The notes beneath the pieces are model-generated. The model saw only the letters and a program-made list of their open reading frames with translations, did not search any database and was not told where the DNA came from. 64,000 bases of DNA from contig CAMTDV010000017.1 in the NCBI GenBank assembly GCA_947069175.1, positions 40,545,626 through 40,609,625 on the forward strand, read 5' to 3'. The stretch comes from Scalesia atractyloides. Lineage: Eukaryota > Streptophyta > Magnoliopsida > Asterales > Asteraceae. The position numbers were made by a program, and so were the translations under genes. Below, piece by piece: positions 45,530 to 55,541 of this stretch (its first letter is position 1; the number at the start of each line of letters is the position of its first letter).

Positions 45530-45824
45530 ATGGCTGCTCGTAGAACTGTTGCTGATATGATAAATGTCACACCTACCCACATTCGGTCAAGTATCACTCA
45601 ACCCACTATTGAGGCTAATAACTGGACCACTCCTCCTGCTCTGATTAACACCATCGCTCAAAATGTCCAGTTTCATGGGCTTCGTGATAAGATCCCACAC
45701 ACTCACCTCACTAGATTCTCTAGGGTCTACGACACCTTCCAGCTTACTGGTGTTACTGAAAGCGCCATCAAGTGTCGTCTCTTTCCATTTTCTTTGACAG
45801 GCCAGGCCGCTGCTTGGTTGGAAT
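45530..45824 (+). pseudogene. G2 gag, N-terminal part
   Basis: MAARRTVADMINVTPTHIRS, then NTIAQNVQFHGLRDKIPHTH, FSRVYDTFQLTGVTESAIK and RLFPFSLTGQAAAWLE. This is the Retrotrans_gag capsid domain of Athila/Tat elements, ending at the WLE position where C2 inserted. The ATG at 45530 is the natural start. Confidence 0.9.
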
Positions 45825-46483
45825 TGAAGGTCCGGATCGGTTCACCGAAGAACACAAGCTCCGTTTTTAATCCGGTTTAACGTGCGGAATCCGTTAAACC
45901 GAACCGTAATCGTGACAACAAATCGTAAATAATCAATGTTTATTACGTATCAAAGGACAACCGGACAGAGTTTCGACGTCTACGTTAAAAATTACTCGAT
46001 CTAGCTCGGAACCGTATGAGCGTTCTTGAGGAGCTCTTAAGCGAAGTTGTTGATCTGTTGTTGTGTTGCTTGATATTTATAGAACATGCATGAACTTCGG
46101 CCGAAGTTCATACAACCATGCAATTCACGTGAACTTGTTATATCATCTTCACTTCGACTGAACTTGTGATGATCGTATGGATTGTTTTTTTTTTGTCTTC
46201 ACTGATATGTATGAAAGCATGCATTAATAAACTTTTTAACTTGTGATGATGTAAGATGATGCAGTATTGTGATGCAAAAATTGTGATATCATCACATAAA
46301 TGTGATGATATCACATTGTCGATCACGCCTGCTCTCTCTGTGTCGTACCAAATCCTAACCTGGTCTAACCGATCCTAACACAACCTAGCGAAACCTTTGT
46401 CCGATATGATACAGACTCAAGACACTAGACATTACATGTATATTTAGATTTCTATCTATGGCCACACGGATAGTGCATTAACA
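45825..46483 (-). repeat. C2 3' LTR
   Basis: The plus strand reads TGAAGGTCCGG ... TGCATTAACA. TATA-like TCTATAAATATC on the minus strand at 46072-46083. A 15-bp inverted repeat with a 4-nt loop is at 46282-46315. Confidence 0.9.
46282..46315. repeat. perfect 15-bp inverted repeat in C2 LTR
   Basis: TGTGATATCATCACA, loop TAAA, then the inverse. The equivalent place in the other LTR is shortened and is where the 895-bp hAT element landed. Confidence 0.9.
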
Positions 46484-46575
46484 GTCTCCCCCTTGGATAT
46501 AGCTAGAAATTTGTGATGTTTAGTCTTGAACTGCCTTGGAAAACATCTTTAAGAGAAACCGCAGTCTCCCCCTTG
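46484..46575 (-). promoter_or_regulatory. C2 duplicated polypurine tract
   Basis: On the minus strand CAAGGGGGAGAC abuts the LTR (46484-46495). A second CAAGGGGGAGACTGC lies about 80 bp further in (46561-46575). Several polypurine tracts before the 3' LTR are a described Sirevirus feature. Confidence 0.75.
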
Positions 46576-48027
46576 AATGATGCTCCGAATCTCTAATATT
46601 TGACGTTTAAGAACAAACCCACGTATCCACACACAAACAGTTTCTTAACAGTCTCGTTGGTCCGACTCACATTCAAAATTATCAGGTTACCATGGAAGAT
46701 TTTGAAAGAAAATCTTTTTGGATTTTTAATATTGAATGCAGAAATGTAAACAATCTGAAATGTAATATTTACAGTTTATATTTTCGTGAGAATACGTGCT
46801 AGAGGATCATATCAGTTTAACTGAGACATATTAGCTGCAGTGTTGACCTTTATGAAACACTCAGTTTAAACAATTCACATGGATTGACGGTATTGTTGTC
46901 CACTTAAACTCAATCTAGAAACTTTTGTAATGCTTACTGATACGTTAAGATACATTAATTTGCACTAAGTTCTTATGGACCCCACGATCTTAGCATATCC
47001 CCTCATCATGTAATACACCGACTCCAGTAATGCCTTTAAACTGTTATCAACTGTGATTTGTGCGAATATAACGCAGAATTTTAAACATCAACAATCAGGT
47101 GAATCTTTCGATACACAGAGAAAGTCCAATGTTAAAAAAGAAATAAAAAAAAGTTGAAATTGTTTAACTCTTAATCACCAGTTCGATATTCCCATATACG
47201 CAGAGGTGATCCAAGATTTAAACGAAACACCAAGTAAAATAAAGCAGAACCGTTCAGGCACTAACATCCAGTTCGATACTTTCGTATACGCAGAGGATGT
47301 CCAGTGCTTAAACAAAATAAAGAAATAAAACAAGTTTAAATCTTTTGAAAATGAAAACCCAATCACAGTGACTTTTTAGTAAGTTGTGAAAGTTCACAAA
47401 CTGACCGGTTTTTATGCTTTGCAACATTTAGCGATTACCGAGTAGGTACACACTCACGAAGGACAAAACTAAGTACTATGCTTTCAATCACGTTTCCCAC
47501 TAGAACTAGGCTTTTCTATTTAAGTTTGTATCGTTTTCGCAAAACTACTAGTCTAGCTGAGTCTACCGACACATCTTTAGTGAGATTGTTTAACCATTTT
47601 AAACAATACATATCTTTAGCATGCACTGATAGTCCAGTGATATACTATCATTTCCTCTTTTTGCACAAGTAATCTTATTTTTGTTTTTCAATATTTTTGA
47701 CATTTTGAGATTTTCTATTGTTTTTGGTTTTTTGAAAAATTTTATCTATCTAAAATAATTTTGAAATGATGTTATTCAATTTTACATAAATTTTTGATTT
47801 TGACAATTTTAAAATTTTTTCTCCTCCTAAAATTGAAAACATCTTTTCGAACGAAAATAAGAATCTTCCATTTTAACCATTTAATGACTTTTTTTACGAA
47901 TGTGAACACGAGACTATCATTTTGTTTGTGTGGAATATCACTCCTGTCTCTTTGCTTGAACAACCACTGCTTCTGGAATGACGTTTTGCTTGAAGCTTGG
48001 TTATCCTGCACATTCAAACAAATTTAA
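46576..48027 (-). other. C2 3' non-coding region
   Basis: No coding features of pol. A 90-bp spaced repeat (CAGTTCGATA ... TATACGCAGAGG) is at 47180 and 47270. Confidence 0.6.
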
Positions 48028-50040
48028 TCAGTTTTGAATTGGAACCCAATCCATTTTGGATTTAGATTTACCAAATTCATTAACGTCTGAAGTAAACAAC
48101 CTCTCACTTTCTCTTTTATATTCAAACAGTTTGATAAAAACTTTATCTGAAAATTTTACTTTCTTTGATTCTTTAACTGTTTGATTAATCGATTTATTCA
48201 CTGTTCTCTTTTTTGTCCTCAGATTTGTATCTGATGAATTCGTTTTACCTGACTGATCACTCTTTATAGAGTATAACGATTCTCCAGAACTTAAATCTGA
48301 AACGCTCATATCCGAGGACAAAATCTTTTCCAAATACTCTCTAACTTTCTTTCTCTTTTTCCTCAATTTGTCTTTCTGCCCTTGCGATAATTTCACTTTC
48401 TGTTCTTTGGACTTTTCTTCTGTTTTTACTGTCTTCTTCGCAGCTTTTCTGTTCTCCCCCTGAAATTTATCTAGCGAACTTCTCTTCGAATTTATCGGAC
48501 AATTTCTGGAAATATGACCTTTAATTTGAAATTATAGCATCTTCTCGTATCAAATCTCTTTCTCGGGCAGTTAACAGCAATGTGTCCATTTACTCCACAG
48601 TTGTACCACACCCTGTCATCGCACCTATCTTCTTTATCAAACCATACACTCTAATCATAACATTGATTTGATGTGTAGTAGTCATCTTTCCTGCTTATTC
48701 TAACAACTTGATTTGACTTTGAAGCACTGTGGTCCGACCTGCACCACTTATTTTCAAATTTTTGTGAGTTTTGATTTTCAAATTTTGTGAATTTTTATAA
48801 TGATTGGATGATCGTACCGATGAACTTTTATTTTTGTTTTGAAAATTTTTAGGATTCTTAAATTTTTTTTCCTTTTGTTTTTGTTCTCCATTCTGCTTAG
48901 AAGGTTTTTGCGTTGAGCATTCACCTTTTTCAGTAGATTGTAGAACAGTTTCTTGAAATTTTTCTTTTAGTTTCAAAAATATTTCATTTTTATCATTTTC
49001 ATCATTGGTATCATCATCACAATCCTCAATTATGACATTGTCATAATTTGTGATCTTGTCACTTATTGGGTTTTCCTTTTTATTCTCATTGATCGGTTTT
49101 GGACATATATGATCTAGAATCAATGACAATGTCACAAAACCTTTCAACTTCTTTTCTAAATCAACAATTTTATTTTTAGCATTCTCAACTTCATTTTCAA
49201 GTTGAGTTATTTTCTCAAGATAAGAACTTATTGCTTTTTGATTTTCAATATTAAATTTTTTCAAAAACAGATTTTTCATTTTCTAAAATTTTTGTTTTAT
49301 TTTCAAAAACCTTTTCATTATCTTTTAATTCTTTATTTGTAATGTCAAACTCTCCACATCTTTCATAAGTTTGACATTATCAGATCTGGATTTTTCACAA
49401 TTTGAGCACACAGGTTCAGAACTTGAAGTTTCATTTGTTGATGCACTTGATTCTTTGACTTCACCGTTCTGTAACAACTCAGTTGACTCATCTTGTTTAA
49501 ATTTTTCTTGGTGAGTATTGTCAACAATTTTTTTCTTAAATTCTTCATTCTTTAAAGTTGAATCTGTCTTGAATGTACCTATAGAAATTTTTTTAGTAAA
49601 GTCAACAAGATGATTCATGTTTTCATCGATATAACAACCCATCTTAATATCATATTTCATAACATATTTTGCACCAAGACATATATTGATTCTTCTGCTT
49701 CAAGAACCACATCCAAACTTACTTTATCTAGCTTCTCTTCTATCTTTTAACCAAAGCTTTCTTCTTCTTTGAAATTTCTCTATCGTGTTTTTGAAGCTCA
49801 TTGAAAAACTCATTTAGATAAAACTTTGAAAATCTAGAATCCTTTTTCAATTCAATCAAAAATTCATCCCACTCTAAAGGTAACGCTTCTGCAAATTTTG
49901 ATATCTGTTCAGCACTTGACATTCTTATCTTGTACCCTTTTCAATTGTCAAGTAATTTATCATACTATTCTTTTAATTGATTCAACGATTCATCTTTTTT
50001 ACATAAAAAATATTCAAATCTCTTAACTCAAGTATTTTTT
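48028..50040 (-). pseudogene. C2 gag
   Basis: Read from the right: capsid-type block SSAEQISKFAEALPLEWDEF and FFNELQKHDREISKKKKALV (49922-49740), an acidic Lys/Glu-rich stretch (49660-49325), a coiled coil (ISSYLEKITQLENEVENAK) and a basic Lys/Asn-rich block (49279-48695). Two zinc knuckles follow near 48640-48500. In the first (WYNCGVNGHIAVNC) the leading Cys is replaced by Trp; the second is broken by a frameshift. The tail (KDKLRKKRKKVREYLEK) ends at 48028. Gag coats the element's RNA. Homology begins upstream of 49922 in a decayed frame. Confidence 0.75.
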
Positions 50041-51643
50041 TTTCTCATCTTCATTCCTCAAATACCAAGAACCATGAAACCAATCATTTATTCTTTCAAG
50101 CTTATCATTTATTTCGTCAAACATTTTAAACACAATTTCTTTGTTAAACCACTTGGTTCAAAAATCTCAACTCGAAACACTCCAATACTTGCAACAATCT
50201 TTACCCACAAATGCTCACTAATAAACCAAAATCAAACTTTTAGTCAAAGCCCAGTTCACGCTAGAAGCTCACACAGAAATCAAAGTCCAAATTGTACTCA
50301 AATGATTCGGTTCACTTATTTAAACCCGGTTTAAATTTAAACTAATTGATTCACACTTAAAACCCAAACTTGAACAATCTCGGCCCAATAAGAATATTTT
50401 GTTCAAGCCCAAAGACCAAAACTCAATCAATAATACCAGCCCAAATAACGTCCACAAGTCCAAATAACGTCCACAAAGTCCAAACGCAATCAAATTTTCT
50501 TAACACAAAATCACAAACAGTCCACTGTTTCTATAAACTTGATAAAAGAAATTTCAGTCAACTTTTTTTTTTTCGTAATTTTGACTTTTTTTTATTTGAT
50601 TAGATTTTTACGAAACACCAACTAGAAAGAAAAAATTTGAATGGATTTTTATCTTAAAAAAAACAATCCTAAACTTGACAACAATTCTCTAGACTTTGAG
50701 TATTTATGAACTGTCAATCATAACGTCACTTTTCAGTTTATTTTTTTTTATTAAACCCTAATTTTTTCTTGAAACACACATGTCACTAAAAGTTTACCCT
50801 AATTTTTTTATGATAACTCAGCCGACATCTTATCAAAATTTTTTTAGCACTTTCAACCGTCGCTAATAAATTCTTTCCACAATCAAAACCTGCAATCTCA
50901 CTATATGAAAATTCTGTTCGTCACTTATAATCAAACTTGCTGCTTCTGCACAAACTGAATATCCCACCCAACAAGCAGCAACTTCGATGCAAATCAAGAT
51001 CTTTTCTATTCGTTTAACAAGAAACAACAATAAAAATAGTTTCTTCTTCGCAAAACTCTCAAGAAATACGATTTCATTTTTTTATTTTCAATCAACAACT
51101 CACATTCAATCACTTTATATTCTTTGTTAAACACATTATCAGCAAACTCGATGATCATCAATTAGATTCATCCTATCCTAAATCTTCCTAAAACATAGCA
51201 AACAACATCAGCAAATTCGATTCAGATCTAAGCAAAACTGTGACTTCGATTTCGATTTCGATTCAAATTCGACATCAGTTAGTGTTGCATATGAACAAAC
51301 ACAGCAGATTCAGATTGTTTTTCAGTTGATTACTTCTATTTAACATGTTCAAAATATGTAAATTCAAACCGAAAACAATCTGAAATCTTATGAAAAATGT
51401 TCGAAATGTTCAAATATTCAATCCAAAACAAACCGAAATTGCCAAAGAAGATCGAAATGAACAAAATTTCTTCCAAAATGCACCAAATCTCTCTGTAAAA
51501 CACACACGACACACCGAAAATGTCCGAAATTGTCCAAAATGATCGAAACTTTCACCGAAAATCACCGAAATTCAACCAAAAACGATTCGAATACACCGAA
51601 ACTCGTCCGATTCGAACAATGATTACACGCAGAGCTTACCGAA
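50041..51643 (-). other. C2 5' leader
   Basis: A 1.6-kb non-coding leader between the primer site and gag. From 51400 to 51610 the words CCGAAAT and TCCAAAATG recur. Long leaders are common in Sireviruses. Confidence 0.6.
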
Positions 51644-51656
51644 GCTCTGATACCAA
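51644..51656 (-). promoter_or_regulatory. C2 primer binding site
   Basis: TTGGTATCAGAGC on the minus strand, next to the 5' LTR. Confidence 0.92.
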
Positions 51657-52118
51657 TTAAAGGTCCGGATCGGTTCACCGAAGAACACAAGCTCCACGTT
51701 TAATCCGGTTTAACGTGCGGAATCCGTTAAACCGAACCGTAATCGTGACAGCGATTCGTAAATAATCAACGTTTATTACGTATCAAACGACAACCGGACA
51801 GAGTTTCGACGTCTACGTTACAAAATTACTCGATCTAGCTCGGAGCCGTATGAGCGTTCTTGAGGAGCTCTTCAGCGAAGTTGTTGATCTGTTCTTGTGT
51901 TGCTTGATATTTATAGAAGAACATGCATGAACTTCGGCCGAAGTTCATACAACCATGCAATTCACGCGAACTCGTTATATCATCTTCGACTGAACTTGTG
52001 ATGATCGTATGGATTGTTTTTTTTTTTGTCTTCACTGATATGTATGAAAGCATGCATTAATAAACTTTTTAACTTGTGATGATGTAAGATGATGCAGATA
52101 TCATCACATAAACATCAT

Positions 52119-53013
52119 CAGTGGCGGATCCAATTTTTTTTTTCCAAGGGGTTCACTTTTTCAAATGTTCCAATATCATATATCTGAACATAAAAAATAC
52201 GGGTCGGTTCGACAGTTCGGGTCAGGTAAGATTTATCACATAATAAATAGGATACAACAATGAAAAAAAATCGTAAAAACACATTTAGAATAACACATAT
52301 AGAATGGTCTTTACAAGCATACAAAAAGAATGTCTTCTTTTTTATACCTAAAAAGATTATAGAGAAAGCCTCATCATGGTTCTTCAAAAGAAAATGCTAC
52401 TTATAAATACTTGATCACATTCTTATATATTTGTTACGTTTCACATTCTTATATATTTGTTATTAATAGATAGACATGTGTTGTTAGTAGAATGGAGAAG
52501 AGCACATCCTTCTTACTCTTTTTTTCCTTATTCATCTTCTAACCATAAAATGATGATATTTGGCATTTTTATTTTCTTTTGATTTAACCACTAATTTATC
52601 TTGTAGTTAGGAGGGTAAGCAGGAGCATTAAACAGCTTTAAATGCAGTTTAATTGCCACATATTTTCTTTTGATTTAACCACAAGTTTATCTCGTAGTTA
52701 GGAGGGTAAGCAAGAGCATTAAACAGCTTTAAATGCAGTTGGCATGCCACATATTTTCACTGATATTGATAGAATTTTAAATCAACAAATTGGAATTTAA
52801 AAATGAAAAAACACGCCTTACAAGGCTCGAACCTGAGACGTCTATGATATTCGGTGCGCGCTTTACCATTTGACCACTAAATTGATTTGGTTATAGGGTT
52901 CCACAACAAAATATTAAGGGGTTCCTTGTGTATTTTCTATATAACTTAACACTATAAATTACGAACCGAACGGGTTCCTAGGAACCCCCTTCTTAGCCAT
53001 AGATCCGCCCCTG
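52119..53013. mobile_element. 895-bp non-autonomous hAT element
   Basis: Termini CAGTGGCGGATC / GATCCGCCCCTG (11 of 12 inverted). The flanking octamers AACATCAT and GACATCAT (52111-52118, 53014-53021) give an 8-bp duplication with one difference. Inside are a tandem duplication of about 100 bp (52571-52757; TTAACCAC ... AAATGCAGTT) and a tRNA-like module. No transposase. Confidence 0.85.
52812..52880 (-). other. tRNA-like module T5 in the hAT element
   Basis: On the minus strand an A-box-like TAGTGGTCAAATGG is followed by a perfect B box, GGTTCGAGCC (52824-52833). The string GTCTCAGGTTCGAGCCT differs at one base from module T1 of S1. The acceptor ends do not pair. Confidence 0.55.
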
Positions 53014-53188
53014 GACATCATTCTCGATCACGCCTGCTCTCTTCGTGTCGTACCAAATCCTAACCTGGTCTAACCAATCCTAACACAACCTAGCGAAACC
53101 TATGTCCGATATGATACAGACTCAAGATACTAGACATTACATATTTAGATTCTATTTATGGCCACACGGATAGTGCACTAACAGGAAT

Positions 53189-54090
53189 CCCTCCCACAGG
53201 GATCTATCACCACCTGGACTGACCTTCACACTAAGTTCCTACAAAAATACTTTCCCCAGCGAAGATAGCTCGTCTTAGGAACATGATTTATGCTTTTACC
53301 GAGCAGCCTGGGGAATCTTTTTATGAGACATGGGACCGCCTCAAGGCACTTCTCAATAAGTGTCCTCACCATGGCATGTAGGATTGGAGGATCATGGAGA
53401 AATTCTATAATGGAGTTTCAGAAGCGACAAAACGCCTCCTTGATACCACTGCCCGATAACATGATGAAAACCAAAACTGTCGAGGAGTGTTTAGAGATGA
53501 TTGAGGACTTAGCCATTAGTACATATACCGAGCCCAATTCTGGGGGTGTTCCTGTTGCCTCCAGAGGAATCCATACTATAGATGTGAGTACTGTTTTAGC
53601 GGCCTAAGTAGAGTCCTTAGGGAAAATGATGAAGGATATTCAGGTTAAATTGACTGCTAAGTGTGATTTTTGTAGGGGTGGACATGATACATTAGATTGC
53701 CCTCTAGGTTCTACTGAGGATGTGAGTTTTGTCCAAAATTCAGTTCGAGGTCAGAGTTACCACTCTAGATGGCAGCCACGACAGAACACGAACTGGAGGA
53801 GTGGGAATCCCCCTGGATTTCAGCCCCGCCAGAGTCTGTTCCAAGGCTCTAGTGAAGGACAGAGTGGAAGTAAGGTTCAACCTGATATTAGCGAGTTTTT
53901 AAGAGGAATGAGGTTAACCAAAATGGGACAAATAAGTTGTTAGAATCCATAGTCCTTCAGGGTGAGAATAGATATCAGGAGCAACATAAGAAGAATCAGA
54001 AGTTTGACCTGATGTTTAGGAACCAGGGTGCGGCTCTCCAGAACTTAGAAAGAATCGTAGGTGAGACGGCTAGTAGACTTACTGATAGAC
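53189..54090 (+). pseudogene. G2 gag, central part
   Basis: Continues the capsid domain: a tract reading TTWTDLHTKFLQKYFP, then IYAFTEQPGESFYETWDRLK and KFYNGVSEATKRLLD. In-frame stops and shifts lie between 53379 and 53610. The zinc knuckle CDFCRGGHDTLDC (about 53662-53700) follows, C-x2-C-x3-H-x4-C as in G1 gag. The last part, GAALQNLERIVGETASRLTD, is the conserved Athila/Tat gag segment and stops at the 409-bp insertion. Confidence 0.88.
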
Positions 54091-54499
54091 CCATGGTTGC
54101 AAAAGTCGCTAGGCGCTCCCTAGTCGGTCGACTGCGGAGTTGAGAGTACTCGTTCTAGGCGGAGAGTACACGGGGAGTACTTGGACATGTTAAATTATAA
54201 AAAAATTACTTTTTAGAGATTAAATATATGTGAAATAACATAAAATTACTAATTTTTATAACAAAATACATGAAAATGATATTCATTCTTTAATATGATA
54301 GGCATAGAAATTATATTTTATTATTATTTAAGTCAAACTAGGCTCGAGTTGACCTACTAGATCCGAATCTGGCCGAGGTTGACCGCGTTTGACCGACTAT
54401 GACTAATTAGGCGGAGTCGAAGAAAGTCGCATCGGCAGCCTATTTTGTAGTGACTACTCGGGGAGTAGTTGCCTTGGAAACCTTGTTTTACAACCATGG
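54091..54499. mobile_element. 409-bp hAT-like element
   Basis: 14-bp terminal inverted repeats CCATGGTTGCAAAA / TTTTACAACCATGG (one difference). ATAGAC on both sides (54085-54090, 54500-54505). GTTGACCGCG and TTTGACCGAC words near the right end. Only 6 bp of duplication are visible, fewer than the 8 of typical hAT. Confidence 0.7.
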
Positions 54500-54505
54500 A
54501 TAGAC

Positions 54506-55055
54506 GTACATGTACTTTCCCTAGCACCACCCAGGTTAACCCAAATGCTTACGTGAACGCCGTGTTCACCAGGAGAGGTAGGAGTACAAGTGTTGTTGAT
54601 GATAGGCTTGAGTTAGAAAAGGTGATAGAGCCAAGGAAGGTAGTTAAGGGAGTTGTTGAACCATCACTGGTAGTAGAAGAAGAGTCGGTCGATGAGGAAA
54701 TCAAGATGGAGGCTCAACATGGCAAGGTGCAATCTAGGTTCAACCCAGCAAGTACAGCACAGCCAGAGAGCCCTCCTAAGGAGACAGTAGTTAAGAGAGA
54801 GTTTAATAGATTGCCATACCCCGCTAGGTTTAAGTCTCAGAAGATAAAGAAAGAGTATGGTCACTTCCTTGATTTGTTCAAGCAACTCAAGGTAAATCTC
54901 CCATTTGTAGAGGCACTACAACATATGCCTAAATATGCTAAGTTCTTGAAGGACCTCTTGTCCAACAAGAAACGATTGGGGGAGATTTCGATTGTGTTTC
55001 TTAGTGAGGAGTGTTCTGCTGTGGTTAAGTTGCCTCAGAAAATAACAGACGCGGG
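54506..55055 (+). pseudogene. G2 gag/pre-protease part
   Basis: After the 409-bp element the frame continues: TFPSTTQVNPNAYVNAVFTR, an acidic Val/Glu-rich linker, then LPYPARFKSQKIKKEYGHFL, DLFKQLKVNLPFVEALQHMP, KYAKFLKDLLSNKKRLGEIS and EECSAVVKLPQKI. This is the conserved stretch before the Tat/Athila protease. It is cut by the LTR of C3 at 55056. Confidence 0.9.
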
Positions 55056-55474
55056 TGTGAGTGCTGGTAGGACCGACTCTTCACGATGAGCACCGGACCG
55101 ACTTGACTTAACTAACAGAGACGGAATTCATTGTAGCAATTTTGACAAACAATTAGATCTATTATTTAAATGTCACGTCTTGTATTGATTAATTGTGGAA
55201 TGAATACAAACGCTAAACGGATAGGGCTTTACCTCAGTCACACCAAAAAACAGCTTTCAAACACAAACACCCAAGTCCCCTATTTATACTAAACATATAT
55301 CGCACAAGGGATTGGGGATTTTGTACGAAACGACACAATTATCACTCGTACGAAAAAACACAATTCGTACAAAAAGACTTTTAAATAAAGTAAACTAAGT
55401 TTCTGACATTTACAAAGCCCTATTATACGACTGACATGATCGTAGATTTAGGCGATAGACAATCTGCATCAACA
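55056..55474 (-). repeat. C3 3' LTR
   Basis: The plus strand reads TGTGAGTGCTGG ... CTGCATCAACA; on the minus strand it is TGTTGATGCAG ... CTCACA. Only one copy is in the window. The adjacent GCGGG (55051-55055) would be the left target-site duplication. Confidence 0.65.
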
Positions 55475-55541
55475 AACTCCCCATTGGATATTGCCGTACT
55501 CTTTGGTCAGTCTTCAAAAAAATCTTTCTAATTTGACGTTA

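Larger units (their letters stand above)
45825..53183 (-). mobile_element. C2: copia-type element with gag but no pol
   Basis: Two LTRs (45825-46483 and 51658-53183, the second enlarged by a hAT insertion), a minus-strand initiator-Met primer site at 51644-51656 and a minus-strand polypurine tract at 46484-46496. Flanked by a perfect 5-bp duplication GGAAT (45820-45824, 53184-53188). Between the LTRs only gag is recognisable; protease, integrase, RT and RNase H are missing. It must have moved with enzymes from a related element. Confidence 0.9.
51658..53183 (-). repeat. C2 5' LTR, split by a hAT element
   Basis: Matches 45825-46483 with small differences. The outer end is TAAAGG instead of TGAAGG. 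Split by the hAT element at 52119-53013. TATA-like box at 51906-51917. Confidence 0.9.
45530..55055 (+). mobile_element. G2: Tat/Athila-type gypsy element (gag part), interrupted three times
   Basis: Gag homology begins at 45530 and continues at 53189-54090 and 54506-55055. It is separated by C2, by a 409-bp hAT-like element, and finally cut by C3. Protein order across the breaks is collinear with Tat/Athila gag. Protease and pol would lie beyond C3, outside the window. Confidence 0.85.
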
